Shown here one piece after another: positions 24,670 to 33,620 of a stretch of 63,995 nt of DNA. The notes under the pieces are model-generated. The model worked only from the letters and a program-made list of their open reading frames with translations, was not told where the DNA came from and did not search any database. The DNA is taken from NCBI GenBank assembly GCA_947631505.1, contig CANRLR010000014.1, positions 1-63,995 of the forward strand, written 5' to 3'. A program made the position numbers and the translations under genes. The number at the start of each line of letters is the position of its first letter. Within the stretch, counting starts at the first letter, position 1. Origin of the DNA: an uncultured Lachnospiraceae bacterium. Lineage in GTDB: Bacteria; Bacillota; Clostridia; Lachnospirales; Lachnospiraceae.

Positions 24670-27090
24670 TCATTCTTTCCAGAATTCCCGCAATGACTGC
24701 ACCATAGTGTCACAGTTGACCACTTCATAAGGATACCATTCTCTTGGGAAAAGTTCCAAATAAGAACGATTTAAGAACCGTTCATCGAGCAGGAGAATGG
24801 CTCCTTTATCTTCCGCTGTTCGGATCACACGTCCTCCTGCCTGAAATACCTTATTTACTCCGGGATACAGATAGGCATATTCAAATCCGTTCCCCTTCCG
24901 TTCGTCATAATAAGTCTTGAACAGTTCCCGTTCGTTACAGACCATCGGCAGTCCCGTCCCCACAATAACGGCACCTATCAAACGGTCTTCTTTTAAATCA
25001 ATTCCTTCACTAAAAATTCCACCCATAACACAACAGCCGATTATGCTGACCTCATCTTCCTTCTCAAAGCTCTGTAAAAATTCTTCCTTTTCTTCTTCCC
25101 GCATATCACTGCTCTGCACAAGAAAACGCTCATTTTCTTTTGGCTCCATACGGGTCATTACTTCGTCCATGAAACGGTACGAGGGAAAAAAGATAAGATA
25201 ATTTCCCTGTCTTGCTGCCACGAACTTTTGGATATACTGTGCAATCCGCTCATATTCCTCTGGTCCCCGTCTTGTATATTTACTGGTGACATCTCTGGCA
25301 ATCAGAACCTTTCGCTGTTCCGGCAAAAAGGAGGAAGTCGCATATACGGCATTATCCTCCTTCGTTCCCGCCAGCTGCTCCTTATAATACCGGATCGGAA
25401 GCAGGGTTGCAGAGAACAGAACCGCACTCCGCCCCCGCTCCATCACTTCCTTTAACCGCTCTGACGGATCCATACACTGTAATTTAACACGAAAGTTTCC
25501 TTCCCTGTCATAGTCCGTATAGATTCTGTATTTATCATCTAAATTTTCTAAAAAGGAAGAAAATTTTCTTACATTAAAGTAAAAGTCCAGCATTGTTTCT
25601 CGTTCGGGCAATACGGAATAATCTTTGGCAAATAATTCATAATGAGACAAGATACGAAGGAGCTGAAACTCAAAGGCTCCTACATCCGGCAGCACTTCAA
25701 ATTCATCACATCCATGCTTCCATTGAAGCATCGTCCGGTTCGCTGCCTCTAGGGATTTCTCAAATTTTCTAAGATTATATTGCACCTCCGGGCGCTTCTC
25801 ATGCCGCCTGACTGCCTTTACAATCCGGTTTACTGCCAAAAAATCTTCCTTTACTAATCTGGCACTGAACATTTCTCTTCCCCGCTCAACCAGATTGTGA
25901 GCTTCATCAATTAAAAAAATCATGTTCCCCTTCTTTTCCTGAGAGAAAAAACGCCGCAAATATACATTCGGATCAAAAACATAATTGTAATCACAAATAA
26001 CGGCATCCGCAAAAAGTGCCGCATCCAGCGTCATTTCAAAAGGGCACACCTGATGCTTTTCCGCATAGGAAAGAATAATTTCTCTTGTCAGTTTTTCTTC
26101 CCTTGTCAGCATATCATATACCGCATCGTTAATTCGGTCATAATGGCCTCCCGCCCGTTCGCAATCCCCGGGATTACACATAATTTTATCCAGCACACAG
26201 ACCTTTTCTTTTGCCGTTATAGTAATTGGCTTGAATGCCAGATCCTGTTCACAGAGCAGCGAAAAGCATTCCTCGGCCACTGTACGGGTAATGGTCTTTG
26301 CCGTCAGATAAAAAATGCGGTCGCTGATTCCCTCCCCCATTGCTTTCACGGAAGGGAACACCGTCGTAATCGTCTTGCCGACCCCTGTAGGAGCTTCAAT
26401 GAATAACTTTTTCTTTTCCTCAATGGTATGATATGTCACCGCCGCCAATTCTTTTTGCCCCGGTCGGTAATCAAAGGGAAACACTAATTTCTGAATGGAC
26501 TCATTTCTCTTTTTCTTCCAGTCATATTCGTATACCGCCCATTTTTCATATCCCTCGACTAAGTCAGTAAACCACTGTACAATGTCTTTTCTCGTCCAAG
26601 TTTCGTTGAACCGCTGAATGATTTCCGTTTCCATATTACAGTACGTCATCTGCACTTCGATTTCAGACAGATTTTCTTCCTCTGCTACTATATAGGCATA
26701 ACAAAGTGCCTGTGCTCTGTGAACATACACCGGCTCTTTCATTTCTTTTACATCCTGATACACGCCTTTAATTTCATCGACCATAACGCGGTTTTTTTCA
26801 CGGAAAATACCGTCCGCACGTCCTTCTATTTTTAACAGGAAATCGTTCCCGTATTGTTTGCTCTGCATTTTCTGCATCGTAAAAAGAGAGACCTCTGCTT
26901 CATAACCAAGTCCCATGCTTTTTTGGATTTTTCTGTGAATTTTACTTCCTAACTGCATTGCCTCCGTATTCTGCGTTCCCGAACCGGAAACAGTGATATC
27001 ACCGCTGCGAAACATAAATTCCACAAGGTTCCGCACAGAAATTTTAATGATTTCCGTCTCGTTCTTGACGGTTTCTTTTTTTTCTTTCAT
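24670..27090 (-). CDS. XPD/DinG-like Fe-S helicase with RecB/Cas4-like N-terminal domain
   Basis: This 806-residue protein fuses two parts. Residues about 15-150 look like a RecB/Cas4 nuclease core: histidine in SKIHRKIQ (H52), aspartate in EGRADGIF (D93) and VDEIKG (E106-x-K108). Residues about 185-800 form a superfamily 2 XPD/DinG helicase, with APTGVGKT, four cysteines between motifs (KVC, MCNPGDC and VCPFE) for an iron-sulfur cluster, IDEAHNL, and the C-terminal GGIFSEGIDL and AGGRVIR motifs. Role in DNA repair is inferred. The start is set at the ATG of 27088-27090 because homologues begin near ISVRNLVEF; no clear ribosome-binding site is seen, and an open frame continues upstream across the ECF gene start. 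Confidence 0.85.
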   Translation of the reverse strand: MKEKKETVKNETEIIKISVRNLVEFMFRSGDITVSGSGTQNTEAMQLGSKIHRKIQKSMGLGYEAEVSLFTMQKMQSKQYGNDFLLKIEGRADGIFREKNRVMVDEIKGVYQDVKEMKEPVYVHRAQALCYAYIVAEEENLSEIEVQMTYCNMETEIIQRFNETWTRKDIVQWFTDLVEGYEKWAVYEYDWKKKRNESIQKLVFPFDYRPGQKELAAVTYHTIEEKKKLFIEAPTGVGKTITTVFPSVKAMGEGISDRIFYLTAKTITRTVAEECFSLLCEQDLAFKPITITAKEKVCVLDKIMCNPGDCERAGGHYDRINDAVYDMLTREEKLTREIILSYAEKHQVCPFEMTLDAALFADAVICDYNYVFDPNVYLRRFFSQEKKGNMIFLIDEAHNLVERGREMFSARLVKEDFLAVNRIVKAVRRHEKRPEVQYNLRKFEKSLEAANRTMLQWKHGCDEFEVLPDVGAFEFQLLRILSHYELFAKDYSVLPERETMLDFYFNVRKFSSFLENLDDKYRIYTDYDREGNFRVKLQCMDPSERLKEVMERGRSAVLFSATLLPIRYYKEQLAGTKEDNAVYATSSFLPEQRKVLIARDVTSKYTRRGPEEYERIAQYIQKFVAARQGNYLIFFPSYRFMDEVMTRMEPKENERFLVQSSDMREEEKEEFLQSFEKEDEVSIIGCCVMGGIFSEGIDLKEDRLIGAVIVGTGLPMVCNERELFKTYYDERKGNGFEYAYLYPGVNKVFQAGGRVIRTAEDKGAILLLDERFLNRSYLELFPREWYPYEVVNCDTMVQSLREFWKE

Positions 27091-27120
27091 AATCACAGTA
27101 TACGATAGAAAAAAATTTCT

Positions 27121-27149
27121 TGCAACACTTTCCGGGTGTCGTTCGTCTA
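27121..27149 (+). promoter_or_regulatory. ECF-type promoter upstream of the sigma factor gene
   Basis: TGCAAC (27121-27126), a 17-nt spacer and CGTCTA (27144-27149) resemble the TGAAAC/CGTC pattern of extracytoplasmic-function promoters. This suggests autoregulation. Confidence 0.55.
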
Positions 27150-27196
27150 ATCTATGTAACACGGTGATGAGGGGAAAGTTATTATTATAGCGTGTC

Positions 27197-27222
27197 GGAG
27201 ATATCAGATTTTTGATATCTCC
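27197..27222. repeat. Perfect 10-bp inverted repeat in the ECF gene leader
   Basis: GGAGATATCA (27197-27206) and TGATATCTCC (27213-27222) enclose a 6-nt loop, 21 nt before the start codon. In RNA it would form a stable hairpin close to the ribosome-binding site. There is no terminator T-run. Confidence 0.6.
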
Positions 27223-27243
27223 AAGGCACAGAAAGAGGTTGTC

Positions 27244-27759
27244 ATGACAAATACCGAATGGATTTTGGTAGGGCAGGCAAAAAAGGGCGATGCCCACGCA
27301 TTTGCTCTTTTGTATGAGCGGTTCTATACCGACTTATATCATTTTGCCCTATGTTTTTTAAAGAATCAACAGGATGCGGAAGATGCCGTTAGTTCTTCCG
27401 TTCTAAAAGCATATGAAAATTTACCGAATCTAAGAAAGAACGATTCCTTTAAGAGCTGGCTTTTTCAGATTACAGTGAATGAATGCCGGAACCAGAAAAA
27501 AAAGCAGAGTACCTATTTGGAGGATACTTCCCTGCCAGAGCCTTCTGCCATGGAATCCGGATTCCAATACTTAGAGGTAGAAGAATATTTATCTCTTCTT
27601 TCTAATGAGGAACGGCTGATTGTTACTCTGAGCGTTTTTGGCGGTTACAACAGTAAAGAAATCGCAGGGCTGGTACATAAGCGGGAGGGCAGCGTCCGCT
27701 CCATCAAAAGCCGTGCCTTTGCCCGCATGCGGAATCAACTGAGCAGAACAGCAAATTAA
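27244..27759 (+). CDS. ECF-type sigma-70 family RNA polymerase sigma factor
   Basis: This 171-residue protein has sigma region 2 (about 12-80, with FALLYERFYTDLYHFALCFLKN and the QDAEDAVSSSVLKAYENL core-binding segment). Region 4 follows (about 110-165) with the helix-turn-helix NSKEIAGLVHKREGSVRSIKSRA. There is no region 3, as expected for ECF factors. The ATG has AAAGAGG five bases before it. The next gene starts 23 nt downstream and encodes a membrane protein with a cytosolic N-terminus, the usual position of an anti-sigma partner. Confidence 0.9.
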   Translation: MTNTEWILVGQAKKGDAHAFALLYERFYTDLYHFALCFLKNQQDAEDAVSSSVLKAYENLPNLRKNDSFKSWLFQITVNECRNQKKKQSTYLEDTSLPEPSAMESGFQYLEVEEYLSLLSNEERLIVTLSVFGGYNSKEIAGLVHKREGSVRSIKSRAFARMRNQLSRTAN

Positions 27760-27782
27760 ACAATATGAATGGGAGGCAAACT

Positions 27783-29789
27783 ATGAATAATCAAGATATA
27801 AAAGATACTATCCGAATGGCAGCAGATGAAATTCCTGTCCCGGATTCTTTAACACCCGGAGAAATTGAAAAAAAAGTGAAAGACCATCCGCAAAAACACC
27901 CACGAATTTTATTTATGAACAGAAGGGTTCTTATGGCTGCCGCCAGCTTTCTCCTTTTGGCAGTTGTCGGTTTTGGTGTACTGCCAAAAATGACAGCACT
28001 GTTTCAAGGGGATTCGGATGAGATTGTTGTTACGGAAGAGTATGTCACAGAAACAAAAGAAAGCAAATCCATGCCGGAAGACTATGAAGAACTTTGTAAA
28101 CACATTAAGAATAGGAACCAATCGAGATACTATGAATCGTTCGGTTCCGGTGGCGGGGCAGCAGCTGATGTTGCAGAATCTTCCGCATCAGAAAACTCAT
28201 TATCAGATTCCATAGAATACGGAGCTTCATCTTCCCAGACAGATACTTCCTATTCGGAAACAGACTTGCAGGTAAAAGGAATTATGGAGGCAGACATAGT
28301 AAAAACCGATGGTTCAAACATTTATGCCCTGTCCGGTATGGAAAACGGATTTCGAGTTCGGATTTATTCGGTCAATGGTGCTGACGTAAAGAAAATTTCC
28401 ACGATTCAATTAAAAAAATCTTCTTGTTCCGAGATGTATTTAGAGGGGAAAACTTTAATCCTTCTCTGTACGGACTGGGGCAGTACAGACACCGGAAATG
28501 AGAAACAATCTGCAACGGAAGACGACTACGTAACGACCTGCTCTGATGTATATCCAACAAATCAGACGACCAATATCCGTTTTTATGATGTGTCAGCACC
28601 GAAAAATCCCAGAGAGCTGCGTTGTATGTCACAGAGCGGAAACTACAGCACGTCCCGAATCAGCGGCGGATACCTTTATACCTTCAGCAACTACTATATT
28701 TACGATTCGGATCTGTCTACGAAAGAGTTAGCAAAATTTGTACCACGGGCTGCGGACAGTTATATTCCGGCGGATAAAATCAGAATTACCAGCAAGGACA
28801 GTACCGGCTATATGGTCATGACTTCCCTTAACATTTCCGACCCGCAGGACTTTACCGATTCCGCTGCCCTTCTCGGCGGAGGCGATACCCAGTATATGAA
28901 CAGCAATCATATCTATACGGTCGAGAATTACTACGAAAAGAACACTGATAAGTCAATTATCACCAAATACACCTATGCGGACGGGCATTTCACCTATAAT
29001 GGCAAAGCAAAGGTAAGGGGCAGTCTCGGGGATTCCTACTATATGCACGAATATAACAATAATTTTGTCTTTGTGTATACCAATTATTCGGAGAAAACAG
29101 ATACTACCACCAATGGTCTATGTGTACTGAATGATAAAATGGAACTCATTGGACAGATCAAAAATCTTGGCATCAATGAAGAGATTTATGCCTCGTACTT
29201 TATTGACAACATGGCATATTTTGTCACGTTCCGCAACACCGACCCTGTTTTTGCTGTGGATGTCAGTAATCCGAAAAAGCCAAAACTCCGCTCAGAGTTA
29301 AAACTTCCGGGATTTTCCTCTTATCTCCATTCCTTTGGAGACAATATGCTCCTTGGAATCGGGAACGGAAGTCCTTATGGAAACGCTACGGATTATGCCA
29401 AGCTTTCCCTTTTTTCCATTGATAAAAATAATACGTTAAAAGAAATTGACACAGTATTCCCAAGACGGGAATATTCTACGGAGCATTACGCCGACAGCAA
29501 TCATAAATGCGTGTTTGTTGATGAAGAACGAAGACTGGTAGGATTTTTGCTTGAACGCCCTTATGAAAATTTACCCAACACCACGGATAAGCATTTAGGT
29601 GAATATGTTGTATACAAAGAGAAGGACGGTAAGCTAAAGGAAGTTCTGTCCTGTCCGCTCACAATGGATCTGGATGAGACCGGCATTCATATACGCGGAC
29701 TTCGGATTGGAGATTATTTCTATATTGTGCTGCCTGAAAAGGGGAAGATTAAAGTTTATGATATGAATACGTGGAAAAAGGCAAAGTAA
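27783..29789 (+). CDS. Membrane-anchored beta-propeller protein, probable ECF partner
   Basis: This 668-residue protein has a short cytosolic segment (1-46), one membrane helix (about 49-68), a Ser/Glu-rich linker (about 75-150) and a large outer domain. The outer domain fits the COG4880/Beta_propel family, with repeated blade-like segments such as NIRFYDVSAPKNPRELRCM and AVDVSNPKKPKLRSEL. The cytosolic segment is short for a zinc-type anti-sigma domain and has no HxxxCxxC motif. Even so, the position right after an ECF gene argues that it senses an outside signal for that sigma factor. The ATG at 27783 has GGGAGG upstream. Confidence 0.8.
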   Translation: MNNQDIKDTIRMAADEIPVPDSLTPGEIEKKVKDHPQKHPRILFMNRRVLMAAASFLLLAVVGFGVLPKMTALFQGDSDEIVVTEEYVTETKESKSMPEDYEELCKHIKNRNQSRYYESFGSGGGAAADVAESSASENSLSDSIEYGASSSQTDTSYSETDLQVKGIMEADIVKTDGSNIYALSGMENGFRVRIYSVNGADVKKISTIQLKKSSCSEMYLEGKTLILLCTDWGSTDTGNEKQSATEDDYVTTCSDVYPTNQTTNIRFYDVSAPKNPRELRCMSQSGNYSTSRISGGYLYTFSNYYIYDSDLSTKELAKFVPRAADSYIPADKIRITSKDSTGYMVMTSLNISDPQDFTDSAALLGGGDTQYMNSNHIYTVENYYEKNTDKSIITKYTYADGHFTYNGKAKVRGSLGDSYYMHEYNNNFVFVYTNYSEKTDTTTNGLCVLNDKMELIGQIKNLGINEEIYASYFIDNMAYFVTFRNTDPVFAVDVSNPKKPKLRSELKLPGFSSYLHSFGDNMLLGIGNGSPYGNATDYAKLSLFSIDKNNTLKEIDTVFPRREYSTEHYADSNHKCVFVDEERRLVGFLLERPYENLPNTTDKHLGEYVVYKEKDGKLKEVLSCPLTMDLDETGIHIRGLRIGDYFYIVLPEKGKIKVYDMNTWKKAK

Positions 29790-29876
29790 GGATTGCAATC
29801 CGATTCATTTCATGTTACAGTTGTCCTATCGAATGGGACTACGGCCCAAATAACTTTTCAGGGAGGACAATATTGT

Positions 29877-30278
29877 ATGACTGATTTTGACTACAGCCAA
29901 TTAGAGGAAGAGGTAACCTTAACATTAGAAACTGAGGACGGTGAACGCATTGATTTAGAAATGCTGTTTGTTTTTGAATACGAAGACCAAGACTATGCAG
30001 CTTTTCTTGAAAGCGAAAATGAAGACAACGTTGTATATTTCTTTGCCGTGAATCCTAGACAGAAGAAAAACGATGAAGTCGAGCTGGATTTTGAATACAT
30101 TGATGATGAGGATCTGGCAACAGAACTTCTGAACATTTTCCAACAGATTGTAGACGCTGGTGCGGATGAAGAAGCAGACCTTGCGGACCTTGATTTGGAA
30201 GATGTCTCTGGTGAAGAGGAGGAAGACGACGAGGAAGATAAAAAGTGGGATGAATTCATCCATAAGAAGCTGCATTAA
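29877..30278 (+). CDS. DUF1292 family acidic protein
   Basis: This 133-residue, very acidic protein matches DUF1292, a small family of unknown function in Firmicutes. The core LTLETEDGERIDLEMLFVFEYEDQDYAAFL (cited by DGERIDLEML, about 19-28) is followed by a C-terminal tail of Asp and Glu and a KKWDEFIHKKLH end. The start is the ATG at 29877, with GGGAGG upstream; the frame stays open a further 28 codons upstream without a site. It follows the beta-propeller gene and ends at a strong terminator. Confidence 0.8.
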   Translation: MTDFDYSQLEEEVTLTLETEDGERIDLEMLFVFEYEDQDYAAFLESENEDNVVYFFAVNPRQKKNDEVELDFEYIDDEDLATELLNIFQQIVDAGADEEADLADLDLEDVSGEEEEDDEEDKKWDEFIHKKLH

Positions 30279-30302
30279 TAAGAACTCATTATCTTTATCG
30301 TT

Positions 30303-30328
30303 ATGGGGGTGTCTAAAGACGCCCCCAT
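30303..30328. terminator. Terminator between the DUF1292 gene and the Cys-rich gene
   Basis: ATGGGGGTGTC pairs with GACGCCCCCAT across a TAAA loop, with AT-rich flanks on both sides. It can serve both converging units. Confidence 0.8.
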
Positions 30329-30346
30329 ATAATAATCGCCTATATC

Positions 30347-30517
30347 CTACTCCTGTTTGGGAAGCTTTCCGCAGGCATTGCAATCCCCATTACAGCGATT
30401 GCAATCCTGCTCCTCATTTTCTTCTTTATTATGTGCCACATAACACAGAACAACAATACAGGCACATACAATTAACATAACAATACCCAATTTAATGATA
30501 GAGGAAACGGTAAACAT
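30347..30517 (-). CDS. Small single-pass membrane protein with Cys-rich tail
   Basis: This 56-residue protein has one hydrophobic helix (about 5-27, itself with three cysteines) and a polar tail with the spacing DCNRCNGDCNACGK. It looks like the FeoB-associated Cys-rich class, but no feoB is nearby. The tail could bind a metal ion. The ATG at 30515-30517 has AAAGGAG seven bases upstream, right after the stop of the preceding gene, so the two are coupled. Confidence 0.7.
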   Translation of the reverse strand: MFTVSSIIKLGIVMLIVCACIVVLCYVAHNKEENEEQDCNRCNGDCNACGKLPKQE

Positions 30518-30531
30518 AACTTTTCTCCTTT

Positions 30532-31119
30532 CTATTGCTTGCTCTTTTCTACCCAATACTGCTGCATCTTCTCCATGCTCTCAAAAAAGTGACCGCTATA
30601 CCGGTCAAAATGAAGAGACAACGGTTCTTTTTTCACTTCTCCCGTAGATTTCTCAGTATAGGAAATATCCGCAGTGACAATATAATATTCCGGTTCTTTC
30701 TCTCCATCCGGAACCGGCCCCTCCTTTTTGGATACCGTGCCTACTTCCTTAAACTGTTTTCCATCTTCCTGTAAATGCTCTTCAAAATATACCTTCATAT
30801 TCTCCTGTGCCATCATGTCCATATAGCGGTAATATGGACAGAACTGATGCGCAATACTAAAGATAAGACATCCTGCCACCACCGCACTCATTCGGATAAT
30901 CCATCGTGCAGCCCGCTTTTCCTGAAGCCACTTCTTGTCAACAAACCAGAACCAGAACGGGCATACGAGAACAGCCGCTACGGCATATGGCCAGTACACC
31001 TCCATTACCATAACAAACATAATAGCATAAATCATAACAAGAAAACTATATAAACTTATCAAGGCTCCTGCCACTTTTGATACAATTGTTTTTACTTTAC
31101 TCTTCACGGTATCCCTCAT
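30532..31119 (-). CDS. Uncharacterised membrane protein
   Basis: This 195-residue protein is not recognised. It has three hydrophobic segments in its first half (about 16-38, 42-60 and 74-92). A soluble C-terminal domain (about 95-195) has alternating beta-type sequence (EYYIVTADISYTEKSTG). The soluble part may lie outside the cell. The start is taken as the ATG at 31117-31119; a GTG four codons later is an alternative. It lies between the C_GCAxxG_C_C gene and the small Cys-rich gene, all on the minus strand. Confidence 0.65.
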   Translation of the reverse strand: MRDTVKSKVKTIVSKVAGALISLYSFLVMIYAIMFVMVMEVYWPYAVAAVLVCPFWFWFVDKKWLQEKRAARWIIRMSAVVAGCLIFSIAHQFCPYYRYMDMMAQENMKVYFEEHLQEDGKQFKEVGTVSKKEGPVPDGEKEPEYYIVTADISYTEKSTGEVKKEPLSLHFDRYSGHFFESMEKMQQYWVEKSKQ

Positions 31120-31158
31120 TTCCTTTCATTTCGTACATTCATAAAAATCTGCCACGTT

Positions 31159-31632
31159 TCATGTAAGATTAAAATATTCTGCCAGCACATCGCAGGCATC
31201 CCCAATTAATTCCGGACATGGACGTTTCTTATAATATTCCTCCGTCCTCGGCTCCGGTGCTGCCCCGGTGCGGTATTCCTGACTGACGCAGGACTCTTTT
31301 TCTTTCAGCCCTAACAACTGGGCACATATGATACTTCCATTTTTTTCTTCAAATAGACCGGCTAATTTCTGAACCGTTTCGTAATTATATTTTTTTCCCT
31401 CTATATCTTTTGGATTGGCACTTCCTGTCAGCATTCCCGCCACCATGAACATACCGGATACTGCACCGCACACCTGACGGAGCCGTGCCATACCGCCGCC
31501 AAAGGACTGGGACATTTTCAGCAATGACTCGGTGTCCATATCAAATAAGTCCGCATGGGCAAGAACAATTGCCTGCGTACAGTTGTAACCATCATAAAAA
31601 TATTGCATTGCCTGTTCTCTTCTTGATCTCAT
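31159..31632 (-). CDS. C_GCAxxG_C_C family protein
   Basis: This 157-residue protein matches the redox-associated C_GCAxxG_C_C family. The conserved cysteines are all present: YNCTQA (about 18), QVCGAVSG (about 55, the GCAxxG-like site), IICAQLLGL (about 101) and the C-terminal CPELIGDAC pair. The family is linked to electron transfer or metal handling, but no reaction is established. It starts 4 nt after the radA stop and is probably cotranscribed with radA. Confidence 0.85.
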   Translation of the reverse strand: MRSRREQAMQYFYDGYNCTQAIVLAHADLFDMDTESLLKMSQSFGGGMARLRQVCGAVSGMFMVAGMLTGSANPKDIEGKKYNYETVQKLAGLFEEKNGSIICAQLLGLKEKESCVSQEYRTGAAPEPRTEEYYKKRPCPELIGDACDVLAEYFNLT

Positions 31633-31636
31633 TCCA

Positions 31637-32998
31637 CTAAATCTCCAATTCCCGAATATGCTTTACCCCAACTAATTTTACATTGCCTATATCTAAATTT
31701 GCCGCTTTTATAATAGACTGGCGGTTGCTCTCCGGCAGCACAACAGTAGTATAGCCGGTTTTTATCGCTTCTGCCACACGCCGTTCTGCCTGAGATACAG
31801 CACGGACTTCACCTACTAGACCAACCTCGCCAAAAAGCACTGTTTTGCTGTCAAGGCTTCGTCCATAATGGCTGGATAAAAGTGCCGCCACTAATGCCAG
31901 ATCCAATGCCGGTTCTGACACCCGCATACCTCCTGCCACATTGACATAGGCATCACAATCTCCCAAATGAAGTCCCAGTCTTTTTTCTAACACCGCCATG
32001 AGAAGATTTACCCGGTTATAATCCGTTCCTACCGCCGTCCGTCTTGGCATAGGAAAACTGGTATGACAAACCAGCGCCTGTACCTCGATAAGGAATGGAC
32101 GGCTTCCCTCCATCGTACATACTACAACGGAGCCTGCCTCATTTTCCAGCCTTCCCTGCATCAGATATTCGGAAGGATTTGCCACCTCCACAAGTCCCTG
32201 ATTCCGCATCTCAAAAACGCCCACTTCATTCGTAGAACCAAAACGGTTCTTCACCCCACGGAGCATCCGGTACATTGCCGTTTTATCTCCCTCAAAATAC
32301 AGCACCGTATCGACCATATGCTCTAACATTCTCGGCCCGGCTACATTTCCCTCTTTTGTCACATGGCCAACAATAAAAATGGTAATATTCCTGCTTTTGG
32401 CCAGATGCAGTAATGTTGCCGTTATCTCCCGAACCTGACTGACACTGCCGGGTGCTGCATCGACCGTTTCCTCCAACATCGTCTGTATCGAATCCACGAT
32501 AACAACTTCCGGCAGAACTTCCTCTACTGCCTGTAATACCGTTCCCATACAGGTCTCAGAAAAAAGATACAAGTCATCGGTAAATTCTCCGATTCTCTCC
32601 GCCCTCATTTTTATCTGTCGGGCAGATTCCTCTCCCGACACATACAATACTTTCATTTTCTGCTGTGAAAGTGTCCGGCACATTTGCAGTAACAGGGTTG
32701 ATTTTCCGATCCCCGGATCACCTCCTACTAAAATCAGAGAGCCCGGCACAATGCCGCCGCCAAGAACCCGGTCAAGTTCCTGTATCCCTGTGGTTTTCCG
32801 GCTTTCCTCCTGCGTTTCAATTTCATTCACTCTCGATGGCCTGCCAGCAGAAGATATCGTACGTGACACTTTTCCCCCCTTTGCTGACGGAGCCTCTGTT
32901 AATGTATTCCATTCGTGGCATCCAGGACACTGCCCCTGCCATTTTGTCACCTCATAGCCACACTCTTTACAATAAAACAGTGTCTTCCCCTTTGCCAT
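31637..32998 (-). CDS. radA: DNA repair protein RadA
   Basis: This 453-residue RecA-like branch-migration ATPase helps process recombination intermediates. In order: a C4 zinc finger (CKECG and CPGCHEW, about 9-30), Walker A VGGDPGIGKST (about 91-101), the RadA signature KNRFGSTNEVG (about 251-261) and a C-terminal Lon-protease-like domain. The ATG at 32996-32998 has GGAATGGAGG upstream. The C_GCAxxG_C_C gene follows after 4 nt. Confidence 0.96.
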   Translation of the reverse strand: MAKGKTLFYCKECGYEVTKWQGQCPGCHEWNTLTEAPSAKGGKVSRTISSAGRPSRVNEIETQEESRKTTGIQELDRVLGGGIVPGSLILVGGDPGIGKSTLLLQMCRTLSQQKMKVLYVSGEESARQIKMRAERIGEFTDDLYLFSETCMGTVLQAVEEVLPEVVIVDSIQTMLEETVDAAPGSVSQVREITATLLHLAKSRNITIFIVGHVTKEGNVAGPRMLEHMVDTVLYFEGDKTAMYRMLRGVKNRFGSTNEVGVFEMRNQGLVEVANPSEYLMQGRLENEAGSVVVCTMEGSRPFLIEVQALVCHTSFPMPRRTAVGTDYNRVNLLMAVLEKRLGLHLGDCDAYVNVAGGMRVSEPALDLALVAALLSSHYGRSLDSKTVLFGEVGLVGEVRAVSQAERRVAEAIKTGYTTVVLPESNRQSIIKAANLDIGNVKLVGVKHIRELEI

Positions 32999-33046
32999 AG
33001 TTCCTCCATTCCAAAACGCTTCTTGTGTTCAACAAGTAATGCGACA

Positions 33047-33076
33047 AAAGCACCGGTACAGATTAACCGGTGCTTT
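33047..33076 (-). terminator. Terminator of the 137-residue protein gene
   Basis: AAAGCACCGGT pairs with ACCGGTGCTTT over an 8-nt loop; TTGTCGC follows on the minus strand. It lies 20 nt after the stop at 33096. Confidence 0.85.
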
Positions 33077-33095
33077 CATTACTCTCACTCATCCT

Positions 33096-33509
33096 TTAGC
33101 ACTTTACAATTTTTACACTTGCTTTTGTACCTTCATCCAGCTCCAGACTGGCATTTAACTTTCCTCCGACATTCGTTGGAATTCTGCCGGCGGAAACACC
33201 GTTTACAACTAATTTGTACTCTGCGGAAGGTTCCATCTCAAGTGTGAAACTAATATCCCCTGCTGCTTCCACTTCAAATTCTGCTACTTCTGAATCTCCT
33301 TTAAAATTTGTAACCGCAGAACCCGGAACTGACTCATATACCAATGTTCCGTTCTTTTCTAATTTGGTAATTTCTTTGAAGGTCTTAATTTTATAACTTG
33401 CACCTTCATAATGAAAATCTGCCTTTTTCGTCTTGGTATCCAACTGATAATTTCCAAAACTTAATGCTCCATTATCTTCTTTCCGAATCAGTTCTTCTAC
33501 AACACTCAT
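33096..33509 (-). CDS. Conserved Lachnospiraceae small protein
   Basis: This 137-residue protein starts MSVVEELIRKEDNGALSFG and is beta-rich throughout, with no signal peptide or membrane helix. From memory, close relatives in Lachnospiraceae are often labelled endosialidase. I see no catalytic motif to support that name, so I do not adopt it. The ATG has GGAGG nine bases upstream, and its own terminator shows it is a single-gene unit next to clpC. Confidence 0.75.
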   Translation of the reverse strand: MSVVEELIRKEDNGALSFGNYQLDTKTKKADFHYEGASYKIKTFKEITKLEKNGTLVYESVPGSAVTNFKGDSEVAEFEVEAAGDISFTLEMEPSAEYKLVVNGVSAGRIPTNVGGKLNASLELDEGTKASVKIVKC

Positions 33510-33620
33510 CCCAGTGTCCTCCTTCGTTTTCTATCGTTGTGTGCGGGCACACACTTGAGCCATATCCCCCGGCTCTCCCTCATTTGCTACTATTAGTATA
33601 CAATATATGTCATCGTTTTT

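Noticed and set aside
29993-30259. Ser-rich 88-codon minus-strand frame
   Set aside because: Antisense shadow of the acidic tail of the DUF1292 protein.
33096-33509. Endosialidase annotation for the 137-residue protein
   Set aside because: The protein is far too short for a sialidase and has no Asp-box or catalytic motif; the label seems to be a propagated database name.
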